Assembly: GCA_021776635.1 (NCBI GenBank)
Contig: JAJFFN010000007.1
Coordinates: 28,155 to 92,154 of the forward strand
Reading direction: 5' to 3'
DNA length: 64,000 nt
Source of the DNA: Robiginitomaculum sp.
GTDB taxonomy: Bacteria; Pseudomonadota; Alphaproteobacteria; Caulobacterales; Maricaulaceae
Below the pieces are notes generated by a model. The model ran no database searches and had not been told where the DNA came from. It saw only the letters and a program-made list of their open reading frames with translations. Below, piece after piece: positions 39,447-47,682 of the stretch (the stretch's first letter is position 1; each line of letters opens with the position of its first letter). A program made the position numbers and the translations under genes.

Positions 39447-40369
39447 GGCGATTCCAGTTTTAATTGATCCAAAACTGGATACATTAACAAAGGAAGCGCC
39501 AGCACTTTTTCTTCCTTCATATATATTTTGGCTAGGGATTGGGCCAGCCTGACAAGCACATGGGACAAAGGTGTATGGCCATGATCTGTGCGGTAATCGG
39601 TTTGTAAAACTTTGGCCAAGGCCGCTTTGGTGTCTTTGTTAATATCCATTTGCTCCTTTTGTACCAAATCATAGACGGCTAGGTCTATAGCAGGACGAAA
39701 AGGCTCCATCAAATCATCGGCAAGGCGCAAGGCTTGTCCATCACTGACATGATGCAGGCTGAGGGCTGGGTTTAAGCCAGCGGCAACAATGGCGCGGGCC
39801 GTGGCGGCGCGTAATACCGTATAGCCGTAATTCAATAGGGCATTAGCGCCATCTATGCCGCGATCACGGCGAAAGCCTGCCCCCATGAGTTTTGGCCAAT
39901 ATACCTGCGCGGCTACGGCTTCGCGGCCCGTGCTGTCGCCTGATTTCACCTCGGATTTTAAACGGATAAGCCGCTCATTTGGTTGTCCTATTAGGGTAAG
40001 TATATCGGCTTGCGCCTGTATTTTGGCCTTAATGACTTGCGCCCAAAGCCGTTTGCGTAATGGCTGGGTGGCGTCCGCTTGTGCCTGCATAATCATACCT
40101 TGATTATGATGTCCGGCCAGCGGCAAAACATGGGCGGTTGGGGCAAAATTGCTACCGATAAACACAATGGGGACAGAGCGCTCGGCCAGAGCCGCTAAAA
40201 TATTGCCTGACCAGTTTAGTCCGTGGGCAGCCGCAATAACCGTATCAATATCATCAAGGGGCACCCGGCCAATAGTTTCACCGTCCGCGCACACGGCCAA
40301 AAAACCGCGCTCTTTATGCAGGCTGCGCCCATTAGAAGTTATTTCAACAATACGTCCAGACAAATGCAT
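39443..40369 (-). CDS. cas1: CRISPR-associated integrase Cas1 (type II)
   Basis: A 308-residue Cas1. The metal-binding residues fit Glu150 (GREAVAAQVYWPKLMG), His206 or His207 (LSLHHVSDGQ) and Glu222 (LMEPFRPAIDL). It inserts new spacers at the leader end of the array. ATG 40369 follows GGGGAG by no more than two or three bases. A TTG two codons later (40363) has better spacing, so the exact start is open. Either way, start and ribosome site lie in a strong hairpin (see 40365-40396). Confidence 0.95.
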   Translation of the reverse strand: MHLSGRIVEITSNGRSLHKERGFLAVCADGETIGRVPLDDIDTVIAAAHGLNWSGNILAALAERSVPIVFIGSNFAPTAHVLPLAGHHNQGMIMQAQADATQPLRKRLWAQVIKAKIQAQADILTLIGQPNERLIRLKSEVKSGDSTGREAVAAQVYWPKLMGAGFRRDRGIDGANALLNYGYTVLRAATARAIVAAGLNPALSLHHVSDGQALRLADDLMEPFRPAIDLAVYDLVQKEQMDINKDTKAALAKVLQTDYRTDHGHTPLSHVLVRLAQSLAKIYMKEEKVLALPLLMYPVLDQLKLESP

Positions 40370-40396
40370 CTCCCCGTAACAATACGGGAAGATGCA
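40365..40396 (-). promoter_or_regulatory. Hairpin sequestering the cas1 start and ribosome binding site
   Basis: In the cas transcript, 40396-40384 pairs with 40377-40365 as 13 continuous pairs (one G-U) around a 6-base loop. The 3' arm contains GGGGAG and the cas1 AUG. The plus-strand version has a C-A mismatch instead of the G-U, so the minus-strand RNA is the better folded one. On the plus strand it is followed by TTTTT and could stop antisense transcripts. Predicted effect: lower cas1-cas2 translation relative to cas9, or an RNA-processing/attenuation point (inference). Confidence 0.6.
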
Positions 40397-40410
40397 ATTT
40401 TTAGGCCAAA

Positions 40411-43400
40411 TTAGATTTTACCATGTGGAATGGTGCGAATACGCCCAGTTGCGTCAATACGCACACGGCGGGCGCGACGGGCTTTCAACCTACTAATCGT
40501 AGCTAGATCCCATCTAAATGGATCATCGTCATCTTTATGCCGTTTAGCCAAGTTTCCAGCTTCTGTATGGTTTACAAGAAAGAACCTGTTGGCAGATGGA
40601 TTGATTACAACAACCTTCTTCACCCGGTTAACGCGGTCATCATCAAAAAGCTGCAATGTGTCACCCTTATGCACCCGCATTATAAATTTGGCTTCCGGGT
40701 GTTCCGTTTTCCATTTTTCTGTGATGGATTTGCCTTTTTCCTTTTGCAACGCTTCTTGATTGGCTTCAAATACAGATTTGGCCACACCGTACCATTTGCA
40801 GTCTGGGGTTTCAACGATGTCCATATGATGATTAGAGCCGGGCACAATATATTTATAGCGTTTGCCGTCTGGCGTATGGTCAACGGGTATAATCGAGCTT
40901 TCTGGTTTTAAGGTACGCACGCGCCGTGTGCCGGTTTCGCGTGACCATGCGGCGAGTGCGGCAGGGAAATGCTTTTTGAAATCCTTAGCCTCTGGATAAT
41001 CTTGCTCGGCCTGATAGAGGACTTGCTCGAGGGCTTGACGGATTTGTAGATCGCGCACCTGCCCTATTTGCTTTGGCGTGAGGGAGGTAACGGCGCGGCG
41101 TATAACGACATTGCCGAGCGCCGTTTCGCCCCGATTTATATTCTCGTCATTTTCACGCACCAGACCATAGGCCGCGTCTTCGTGCAATTGGCCAGAAATG
41201 CTGTGGTCGGGGCGGTGGCTAATAATGACTTTGCGCACGCGGGCATTGACCTGATCTGAAAACCCGTCAAATGGCTGCTCGACATTGGACAAAACTCGCT
41301 CAATGCCCTCTTCTTCGTCGCGGGCGGCGGCGGTCGCCAGTTTTTTGATCAAAGCACGGTCTATCACGCCAATCACGCAAGCATCAAGCGCATGATGGCG
41401 GTGGTCATCGCGGTTTTTGTAATTAGTACCGAGGTTAAGCCCCCATTTCCGGCGTAGCTCTGCTGTCAAGCGCCCTGTTGTCACCCAGACTTCCGCCGGG
41501 ACCTCTGTAATCTCTCCCGTTTCGGAGTCAATAATATCGGGTTTTGATGAATGAACTTTGGACAAATAATGCAGCATTATCTTGCCAAGGTATTGGGTTT
41601 CTTTTAATTGGCGCGCAAGGAAGTTTTCTTCGTCATCAAAGCGGTCCTTGGCGTCTTCCTGGAAGCGCCAGCGTTTATTGGGCGGCATGGTTTTTGTGCG
41701 ATTGGTCATGTCGTCTTGGTTAAATTTATCAGGATAAAGCGCTACCGCTTCGGACGGGGTCAGATTGCGCTTTAAACGGTTCCATTCGCGGTAGGCCACA
41801 GTTTTGTTGGCCATGCTGTCATCAAGCGTGCGCGAGCGCGGCAAAATATGTTCGATTTCTATGGCATCAGAGAGCAGGTTTTCAACGGTGATAAATTTAC
41901 CGCTATAGGGGCATTTTCGGTCATTCGGGCTTTTGGACAGTTCTTCCCACAGGCGCATTCTTTGGAAGCTCTCGCGAATTTTACGGCGGTCGCCTTGCTT
42001 AAATACGCCGAGTTCTTCGAGCTTGGCGCGGCGGTCATCATTAAGTTTTTTAAAGGTATTGCGTTTTTTTGACCATTCGTCTTTTTGTTTTTTACTTTGC
42101 TTAAGCTCGCGGGCCAGTTCCAAAACAATTTCATTCGGGCGACCATATTTTTCCATGAGCGCGTTAATGGTGCGGCGCATCTGGTTTAGGCCAATATGAA
42201 CGGTTGGATTGCCAATACGGCCATAGCGTTTGTCGCGTGTGTCTTTTGGGTCACCCGTGCCGTAGCCGAGATGGCGTTTTAGCTCGTCAATTTCGTTATA
42301 GTAAGACAAGCGGTCAAACACTTTACCGTCGCGCTTATCACTATGGTGTAAGCCTGCCCGGTGCGCCGCTTCACTATAGGTGATGATTTCTTTTTTCAGC
42401 TCGGTTACAATTTCGCGTGCCGCCCGTTCGCAAACGGAGATATAGCCGTCGGGGAGAGAGCATTTCACGGCTAATTTAGCTTGTTCTTTACTGAGGTTTA
42501 AGTCTGAGAGTGCCGCCAGTAATTCTTCGTCCGTATTGCTGGTTTTATAGGCCGCGAGCATGGTTTCAATTTGCTCAAGTTTGAAATTGTCCCACTGTGC
42601 AAAAAATGGTCCCGGTTGTTTTGCTGTGCCCTTAAACCGCTTTGTCAGGGCGGAGCCTTCAATTTTTTTCTCGCCGCCTTCCTCGTGGTTGATACGACCC
42701 GTTTTCCCGGGGAGTTCAAGAATTTTGCGGGTGCGAGGCCATGTTAAGTCTGTCCCCGATTTTAACATTGTCACCATGGCATCTCGTTGGTCTATGGTTA
42801 TGGGAATTTGATAACCGTCTTCATCCCAAGCATAAAGCTGGTTGATTTTCTGGTAAAACACAAAGTCCTCTGCCAATGGATGGGCTCGGGCTAGACGGTA
42901 TTGATCATCATAAAAACTGCAATAGCCCGGCTTGACTTCTTTTAGCGGGCGCTGGTCAAATATGGCTTTTCGGATGGTTGCCATCTTTTCATCAGACGGG
43001 AAATCCGGATTAAACTCGTTTTGCCGCTCGCAGATCAGATCAAATTCATCCTCCAGCATTTGCCGCTGCGGGTAAAATTCATAAAGTTCATCTGTATTAC
43101 TGGCGTCCATGCGTATGCGCACAGGTTTGCGCTTGCGCACATCCGGGTCGGACTGGCGCGCATACAGAAATTCACCCAGGGTTTCATAACCACCCATATT
43201 TTCGCGCAAGCGTTTGGCAGCGGATGCGATTTTCCCGCTATCATCTTTTTTCGTAGCTTTCATATCGGTTTTGCGATTGGACTTAAACCCGCGTCTTTGG
43301 TTGATATGGAAAAAGGCCCGGCCAATATGGTGCAAGGGCAATGCTTCCCCCAAAGCGTTGGCTCGCAGATTGTAGGGGTTTAACCCCACCAGCTTTTTAC

Positions 43401-43671
43401 GTTCATAGTCTTCACGCGGCATAAGCCCAGCCTTGATAAGCGAGTCCATAACATATGTGCGGCGCTGTAAATATCGGTCACGAGAGCGGCGCATGGCGCG
43501 CGGTTCGCGCCTATCCTTGGCATTAGAATCACCAGTTTGCGGGTCTCTCCCATCAGAAAAAATTCGCACACCACTATCAACCAACGCATTTGGGCGCCCT
43601 TTATTGTCCAGTGAATACACAGCCCAGCCAAGTGATGCTGTCCCCAAATCAAATGCAAATCGGTAATTCAT
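40411..43671 (-). CDS. cas9: CRISPR-associated endonuclease Cas9, type II-C
   Basis: A complete 1086-residue compact Cas9, the RNA-guided DNA nuclease of the system. RuvC-I is FAFDLGTASLGWAVYSLD with Asp8. The arginine-rich bridge helix is RREPRAMRRSRDRYLQRRTY (about 54-73). RuvC-II is EIVLELAREL with Glu518. The HNH domain spans about 585-640 with His608 in EIEHILPRSR and Asn622/Asn631. RuvC-III is DHRHHALDACVIG with His760 and Asp763. The last 300 residues, ending in a basic RLKARRARRVRI stretch, would form the PAM-interacting region. All nuclease residues are present. With cas1 and cas2 but no csn2 or cas4, this is II-C. GGGAGG lies 6 bases before the ATG. The PAM is not deducible here. 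Confidence 0.98.
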   Translation of the reverse strand: MNYRFAFDLGTASLGWAVYSLDNKGRPNALVDSGVRIFSDGRDPQTGDSNAKDRREPRAMRRSRDRYLQRRTYVMDSLIKAGLMPREDYERKKLVGLNPYNLRANALGEALPLHHIGRAFFHINQRRGFKSNRKTDMKATKKDDSGKIASAAKRLRENMGGYETLGEFLYARQSDPDVRKRKPVRIRMDASNTDELYEFYPQRQMLEDEFDLICERQNEFNPDFPSDEKMATIRKAIFDQRPLKEVKPGYCSFYDDQYRLARAHPLAEDFVFYQKINQLYAWDEDGYQIPITIDQRDAMVTMLKSGTDLTWPRTRKILELPGKTGRINHEEGGEKKIEGSALTKRFKGTAKQPGPFFAQWDNFKLEQIETMLAAYKTSNTDEELLAALSDLNLSKEQAKLAVKCSLPDGYISVCERAAREIVTELKKEIITYSEAAHRAGLHHSDKRDGKVFDRLSYYNEIDELKRHLGYGTGDPKDTRDKRYGRIGNPTVHIGLNQMRRTINALMEKYGRPNEIVLELARELKQSKKQKDEWSKKRNTFKKLNDDRRAKLEELGVFKQGDRRKIRESFQRMRLWEELSKSPNDRKCPYSGKFITVENLLSDAIEIEHILPRSRTLDDSMANKTVAYREWNRLKRNLTPSEAVALYPDKFNQDDMTNRTKTMPPNKRWRFQEDAKDRFDDEENFLARQLKETQYLGKIMLHYLSKVHSSKPDIIDSETGEITEVPAEVWVTTGRLTAELRRKWGLNLGTNYKNRDDHRHHALDACVIGVIDRALIKKLATAAARDEEEGIERVLSNVEQPFDGFSDQVNARVRKVIISHRPDHSISGQLHEDAAYGLVRENDENINRGETALGNVVIRRAVTSLTPKQIGQVRDLQIRQALEQVLYQAEQDYPEAKDFKKHFPAALAAWSRETGTRRVRTLKPESSIIPVDHTPDGKRYKYIVPGSNHHMDIVETPDCKWYGVAKSVFEANQEALQKEKGKSITEKWKTEHPEAKFIMRVHKGDTLQLFDDDRVNRVKKVVVINPSANRFFLVNHTEAGNLAKRHKDDDDPFRWDLATISRLKARRARRVRIDATGRIRTIPHGKI

Positions 43672-43686
43672 ACCATACCTCCCGTA

Positions 43687-43720
43687 TTGACATTATGGAC
43701 ACTTAGCCCTAAGTTGTAAA
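43687..43720. promoter_or_regulatory. Overlapping divergent promoters of cas9 and tracrRNA
   Basis: Plus strand: TTGACA (43687-43692), 17 bases, TAAGTT (43710-43715), giving a start near 43722 where the anti-repeat begins. Minus strand: TTTACA (43720-43715), 17 bases, CATAAT (43697-43692), giving a cas9 start near 43685 with a 5' leader of about 14 bases. Both use the same DNA, so polymerase could not occupy both at once. A palindrome ACTTAGCCCTAAGT (43701-43714) sits in the shared spacer and could be an operator. Confidence 0.65.
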
Positions 43721-43721
43721 T

Positions 43722-43812
43722 GCTTAGCAGCAAAAACAACAAAGTCTCACCGGTAATAAGTGAGTATTCACAAAGAATTGGGCGTGCCTGCGGGCCGCCC
43801 TAATTTTTGGTT
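43722..43812 (+). ncRNA. tracrRNA of the type II-C system
   Basis: Positions 43723-43755 match the reverse complement of the CRISPR repeat at 27 of 33 positions without gaps (CTTAGCAG, AAAAACAA, ACCGG blocks), so this plus-strand RNA can pair with the crRNA repeat. After the anti-repeat come AATAAG, a small stem GTGA/TCAC (43760-43771) and a terminator stem GGGCG..GCC/GGC..CGCCC (43780-43800), then TAATTTTTGGTTTTT. This order (anti-repeat, nexus-like stem, terminator hairpin) is that of known II-C tracrRNAs. The TTGACA/TAAGTT promoter places the 5' end at about 43722. Ends are estimates. Confidence 0.88.
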
Positions 43813-43815
43813 TTT

Positions 43816-43952
43816 ATGAAATATTTATGCCTTAACAATAATTTTATGTGTAAGTTAAGCCGCTTGTCCCGAATAGGGCTGTACGGGCATTTCTCGCTTT
43901 GGAGCGGGCAAGGGACTTGTGAAACATTGTCATATCCGCAATATGCGATACT
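43816..43952 (+). other. Gap between tracrRNA terminator and dusA
   Basis: Contains a GC-richer segment (about 43861-43920) that can fold: CTTG(T)CCCG near 43863 with CGGGCAAG near 43905, and an inner CGCT/AGCG stem. It looks like a structured 5' leader of dusA or a small interspersed element. No known riboswitch recognised. Confidence 0.3.
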
Positions 43953-44939
43953 ATGAAAAACCAAACCCATAAATTCGCCGTTGCGCCCATGATGGATTGG
44001 ACGGATAGGCATTGCCGAGTGTTTCACAGAATGTTATCGCGGCGGGCGCTCCTGTATTCTGAGATGGTTGTTGCCGATGCTATCATTCATGGCAACCGAG
44101 AATATTTACTTGGGTTTCACGCCCGTGAACAGCCTGTAGCTTTGCAAATTGGCGGTTGTGATCCTAAAAAATTGGCACAGGCGGCTCGGATTGGTGCAGA
44201 CTATGGATATGACGAAATCAATCTGAATGTTGGTTGCCCGTCGGATCGGGTACAGGCGGGGCGGTTTGGGGCTAGCTTGATGGCGGAACCTGAATTCGTC
44301 GCCGCGTGTTTTGGCGCCATGCAGAAAGCCGTCGATATTCCCGTCACTATAAAATGCCGCGTCGGGATTGATGAACAAAAACCAAGCCAAGTCTTGCCCG
44401 AGTTTATTAAAACCGTAAGCGCCGCAGGGTGCAGGCATTTCATTATTCACGCTCGCAAAGCATGGCTAAAAGGGCTAAGTCCCAAAGAAAACCGCACTAT
44501 ACCTCCGCTTGAATATAATTTGGTGCGAGCGATGAAAGATGAATTCCCGAAATTAACGCTTGTCCTGAACGGCGGTCTACACACACTTGAACAAGCAAAA
44601 GATGAAATGGGCGCATTGGGCGGTGTGATGCTGGGCCGGGCGGCATATCATAATCCCTGGATATTGAGCGGGGTCGATGAGGTATTTTTTGAGCAACCAA
44701 AAAATACAATCACCCGGGATGAAATTGTACAAGAACTGATTAAATATGCCAAAACCACAGAAGACACAGACCCGACCGTGAAAGCCTTGACGCGCCATAT
44801 TATGGGCCTGTTTCACGCAAAAAAAGGTGCGCGGTTATGGCGACGCAGTTTAAGTAAAGCCGATAGATCATTATCCCCGTCACAGTGCATTGCACATGCT
44901 TATGAAGCTATGCTACGCGCCAAACAGAATGCCGCCTGA
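43953..44939 (+). CDS. dusA: tRNA-dihydrouridine synthase A
   Basis: A 328-residue FMN enzyme that reduces uridines 20/20a in tRNA D-loops. VAPMMDWTDRHCRVFHRMLS is the DusA-type N-terminus. The catalytic acid is Cys95 in NLNVGCPSDRVQAGRFGASL. FIIHARKAWLKGLSPKENR and the FMN phosphate region LNGGLHTLEQ/GVMLGRAAYHNPW follow. It overlaps the next gene by one base (TGATG). The dusA locus is a known insertion target for mobile elements; here the gene is intact. Confidence 0.96.
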   Translation: MKNQTHKFAVAPMMDWTDRHCRVFHRMLSRRALLYSEMVVADAIIHGNREYLLGFHAREQPVALQIGGCDPKKLAQAARIGADYGYDEINLNVGCPSDRVQAGRFGASLMAEPEFVAACFGAMQKAVDIPVTIKCRVGIDEQKPSQVLPEFIKTVSAAGCRHFIIHARKAWLKGLSPKENRTIPPLEYNLVRAMKDEFPKLTLVLNGGLHTLEQAKDEMGALGGVMLGRAAYHNPWILSGVDEVFFEQPKNTITRDEIVQELIKYAKTTEDTDPTVKALTRHIMGLFHAKKGARLWRRSLSKADRSLSPSQCIAHAYEAMLRAKQNAA

Positions 44940-45790
44940 TGGATGTGCAATTGATATATCTGGTTTTGGCTCTGATGGCCGTTGGCGCTGCCGCAGGCTA
45001 CAGTGCTGGCCTGTTTGGCATTGGCGGCGGCGCAATAATAGTGCCGGCGCTCTTCTACACATTCACGGCCCTAGGATATCCCAATGAAGTGATTATGCAC
45101 ACTGCCATCGCTACATCTTCAGCAACTATTATCGTGACATCATTAAGATCTGCAACAGGGCATCATAAACACGGTGCTGTGGATTGGCACTTGATCTGGT
45201 CAGGAAATTCACCCGCTAAAATACTGTTGAGTTGGGGAGTTTGGATAGGTATTGGTTCATTGTTTGCTGCGACCATACTGGCAAGACAGCTTTCCGGGAC
45301 AGTCCTAATATTGCTATTTGGAAGTCTGGCCAGTCTTATTGCCCTGCAACTTATTTTTGGGCGGCCTGACTGGCGTTTGGCGGATAAAGTACCAGTAAAC
45401 GGACTAACGCCGCCAATTGGATTTACGCTTGGGGCTTTGTGTTCTCTTATGGGGATTGGTTTTGGCTCCTTTGGTGTAACCTTCATGGTTTTGTGCGCTA
45501 AACCTATTCATAGGGCTATTGGTACGGCAGCAGCGCTTGGAATTTTTATTAGTGTCCCAGCTACAATTGGATTTATTATCAGTGGTCAAGGTGTACTGGG
45601 ACGCCCGCCCCTCTCTCTCGGGTATGTAAATTTATTGGGGTTTGTACTCATAGCAAGTATGAGCTTTTTATTCATACCCCTAGGGGTGCGAACGGCGCAT
45701 AACATGCAACAGGATAAGCTGCGTATGGCATTTGGTGTCTGTTTATTACTGGTTGCGCTGAATATGCTTCGTAAGGTTTTGTTGGCCTAG
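44939..45790 (+). CDS. TauE/SafE-family sulfite exporter-like membrane protein
   Basis: A 283-residue membrane protein with about eight helices. The repeated family signature appears as AAGYSAGLFGIGGGAIIVPAL and again as GALCSLMGIGFGSFGVTFMV. Members export sulfite, sulfoacetate or other organic anions; the substrate here is unknown. The start overlaps the dusA stop, so it is translationally coupled to it although the functions look unrelated. Confidence 0.9.
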   Translation: MDVQLIYLVLALMAVGAAAGYSAGLFGIGGGAIIVPALFYTFTALGYPNEVIMHTAIATSSATIIVTSLRSATGHHKHGAVDWHLIWSGNSPAKILLSWGVWIGIGSLFAATILARQLSGTVLILLFGSLASLIALQLIFGRPDWRLADKVPVNGLTPPIGFTLGALCSLMGIGFGSFGVTFMVLCAKPIHRAIGTAAALGIFISVPATIGFIISGQGVLGRPPLSLGYVNLLGFVLIASMSFLFIPLGVRTAHNMQQDKLRMAFGVCLLLVALNMLRKVLLA

Positions 45791-45808
45791 AACATTTCCG
45801 TATCAATA

Positions 45809-46375
45809 TTATTGACGTAAAATCATTAAACCCTTGCTGACCTCAACGGTTTGTAATTCTCCTAAATAACTCATTCCCAGCAAAGAATGCGGCAAGCCCT
45901 TTTCAATGACTACGGCACGCACATTTCGAACGCTGACATTTCCCACTGAAACCATAGATAATCTAACCGGTGCGGCCATGACTGTACCCGATGCAGTATT
46001 GATGGGTGATGTGTATTTCAATTCTTGTAAGTTGATCCCCGTCAGTTGTGCATCTTGTGGGGTAAGGGCAACGACACTGGCACCTGTATCCACCAAAAAC
46101 CGGACGCTTGACGCATTAACTTGTGCTTCAACCCAAAAATGCCCATCAGAAGATTTACTGATTGAAGTTGCGGATCCGTTTGATACGACCATCGCTTTAA
46201 CTTCATTTGGTATTGGCGCGTTTTGAGTCCCTAGCCGGTTTGCGCGGGCTTGCGCAATATCACTTGGATGAACACCAATAAAGTCGTATAAAAACTCACG
46301 CTTACTAAAAGCCAATATCCCAACAGAGAAAATTGCGCAAACCACTACAGCATCACGAATTAGTTTCGAACTCAT
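45809..46375 (-). CDS. Retropepsin-like aspartic protease (TIGR02281 type)
   Basis: A 188-residue protein with one N-terminal membrane segment (IRDAVVVCAIFSVGILAFS) and a periplasmic clan AA domain. The catalytic aspartate is Asp96 in FLVDTGASVVALT, and the hydrophobic-hydrophobic-glycine element is SLLGMSYLG. Such single-DTG proteins act as dimers. The frame opens four codons earlier with TTG, but ATG 46375 follows GGGGAAAA. It converges with the TauE gene, whose stop is 18 bases away. Substrate unknown. Confidence 0.85.
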   Translation of the reverse strand: MSSKLIRDAVVVCAIFSVGILAFSKREFLYDFIGVHPSDIAQARANRLGTQNAPIPNEVKAMVVSNGSATSISKSSDGHFWVEAQVNASSVRFLVDTGASVVALTPQDAQLTGINLQELKYTSPINTASGTVMAAPVRLSMVSVGNVSVRNVRAVVIEKGLPHSLLGMSYLGELQTVEVSKGLMILRQ

Positions 46376-46527
46376 ATTTTTCCCCAAAAACTCAAATAGT
46401 CGTTTAATGATTGATGGAAAACTAAGATAATGTAGTTACTGATGTATGAAATTTTAATATATTGTGTTACAGGAAATTAGAGTTTGTTACCTGCATGAAC
46501 AAGCTTTGAGCTAAATATAGAGAAAAC

Positions 46528-47502
46528 ATGACACTAGAAAAATCACAGCCCTTTGACGACATAAGAAAACTGGTTACAAATTTACCAACAGGCGACTTGA
46601 AAACGGCTCAACATGTCGCCGACAAGCTAGATGTATCCTTGGCAGGTTTAAAACCATTAGGCCGTATGAATAAAGCCGTAACCTGGCTTGCCAAATGGCA
46701 AGGCACAGAAACCCCTACCATAACCAAACCTTTGGTGAGCGTATTTATAGGGGCGCATCTGGTTGCAAAGCATATTTTAGATATTGATCCTATTGCAGGC
46801 GCACAAGCGCGCATTGCTTCACTGTCATCGGGAAACGCGACCGTACGCGGCATTGCAGGAGCCGAGTCTGCGTTTTTTAAAGTTTTTGAGATGGGAATAG
46901 AAGCCCCAGCCGCAGACATGCGTATTGAGCCATCATTATCAGAAAGAGATTGTGCAGCCGCTATTGCCTACGGAATGGAGGTTGTTGCTGAAGATTGTGA
47001 TATTATTGTTCTTGGTTGTGCAGGGTTCGGTGCGGCAACTGCGGCAGCAGGCATATCGCGCGGATTGTTCGGCGGCGCAGCAAGTTATTGGGCGGGCGGC
47101 GATGGCCCACACGCCAATAAACACATTGAAGCCGTGGATATGGCCGCAACAACGCACAAAGATATTTTACACGACCCATTGGAAATATTGCGTTGTTTTG
47201 GCGGGCGTGATTTGGCTGGTATGGTCGGTGCTATTTTAGCAGCACGTCATCAAAAAATTCCTGTCCTATTAGATGGATATGCTGTGTGTGCCGCCGCTGC
47301 AGTTTTACACGCATTAAACCCAGATGCCTTGGATCATTGTTTAGCTGCCCATATTACAATCGAGCCAGCCCACGGTGCATTGCTGGACCGTATTAATATG
47401 AAACCCCTCCTGGACCTAGGTATTGGTATTGGTGACGGCAGTGGTGCCGCTTTAACGCTAGGTTTGTTACGGGCGGCTGCAGCCGGTGTTCGAGAATTAT
47501 AA
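46528..47502 (+). CDS. cobT: Nicotinate-nucleotide:dimethylbenzimidazole phosphoribosyltransferase
   Basis: A 324-residue enzyme activating the lower base of cobalamin: it moves phosphoribose from nicotinate mononucleotide to dimethylbenzimidazole. Family segments are GLKPLGRMNKAVTWLAKWQG at the N-terminus, VLGCAGFGAATAAAG, LLDGYAVCAAAAVLHALNPD and ITIEPAHGALLDRI. At the usual LGEGSGA/TGA site, where the catalytic-base glutamate (Glu317 in Salmonella CobT) lies, this protein has IGDGSGAALTL with Asp303. No other cobalamin gene is nearby and I see no cobalamin riboswitch upstream. Confidence 0.9.
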   Translation: MTLEKSQPFDDIRKLVTNLPTGDLKTAQHVADKLDVSLAGLKPLGRMNKAVTWLAKWQGTETPTITKPLVSVFIGAHLVAKHILDIDPIAGAQARIASLSSGNATVRGIAGAESAFFKVFEMGIEAPAADMRIEPSLSERDCAAAIAYGMEVVAEDCDIIVLGCAGFGAATAAAGISRGLFGGAASYWAGGDGPHANKHIEAVDMAATTHKDILHDPLEILRCFGGRDLAGMVGAILAARHQKIPVLLDGYAVCAAAAVLHALNPDALDHCLAAHITIEPAHGALLDRINMKPLLDLGIGIGDGSGAALTLGLLRAAAAGVREL

Positions 47503-47682
47503 ATCAAGCTTGGTGATTTTATTCTAATTTACCTCTTAAAAATAATCCAAAATTGCTAATTTAAATTAACTTCAAAATTTATTTGCCAGAAAATAAGTCT
47601 AGTTTGCAAAAACATTCTTGCGCACATCATCTATGGGCTTTTCATTGTCATAGGCAACCAATATACGGAAACAGGATTAAAC

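Noticed and set aside
43800..44027. Minus-strand 75-codon frame antisense to the dusA start
   Set aside because: It overlaps the tracrRNA terminator and dusA coding sequence, with no ribosome site.
46388..46527. Possible cobalamin riboswitch upstream of cobT
   Set aside because: No B12-box-like sequence or suitable helices seen in this short AT-rich gap.
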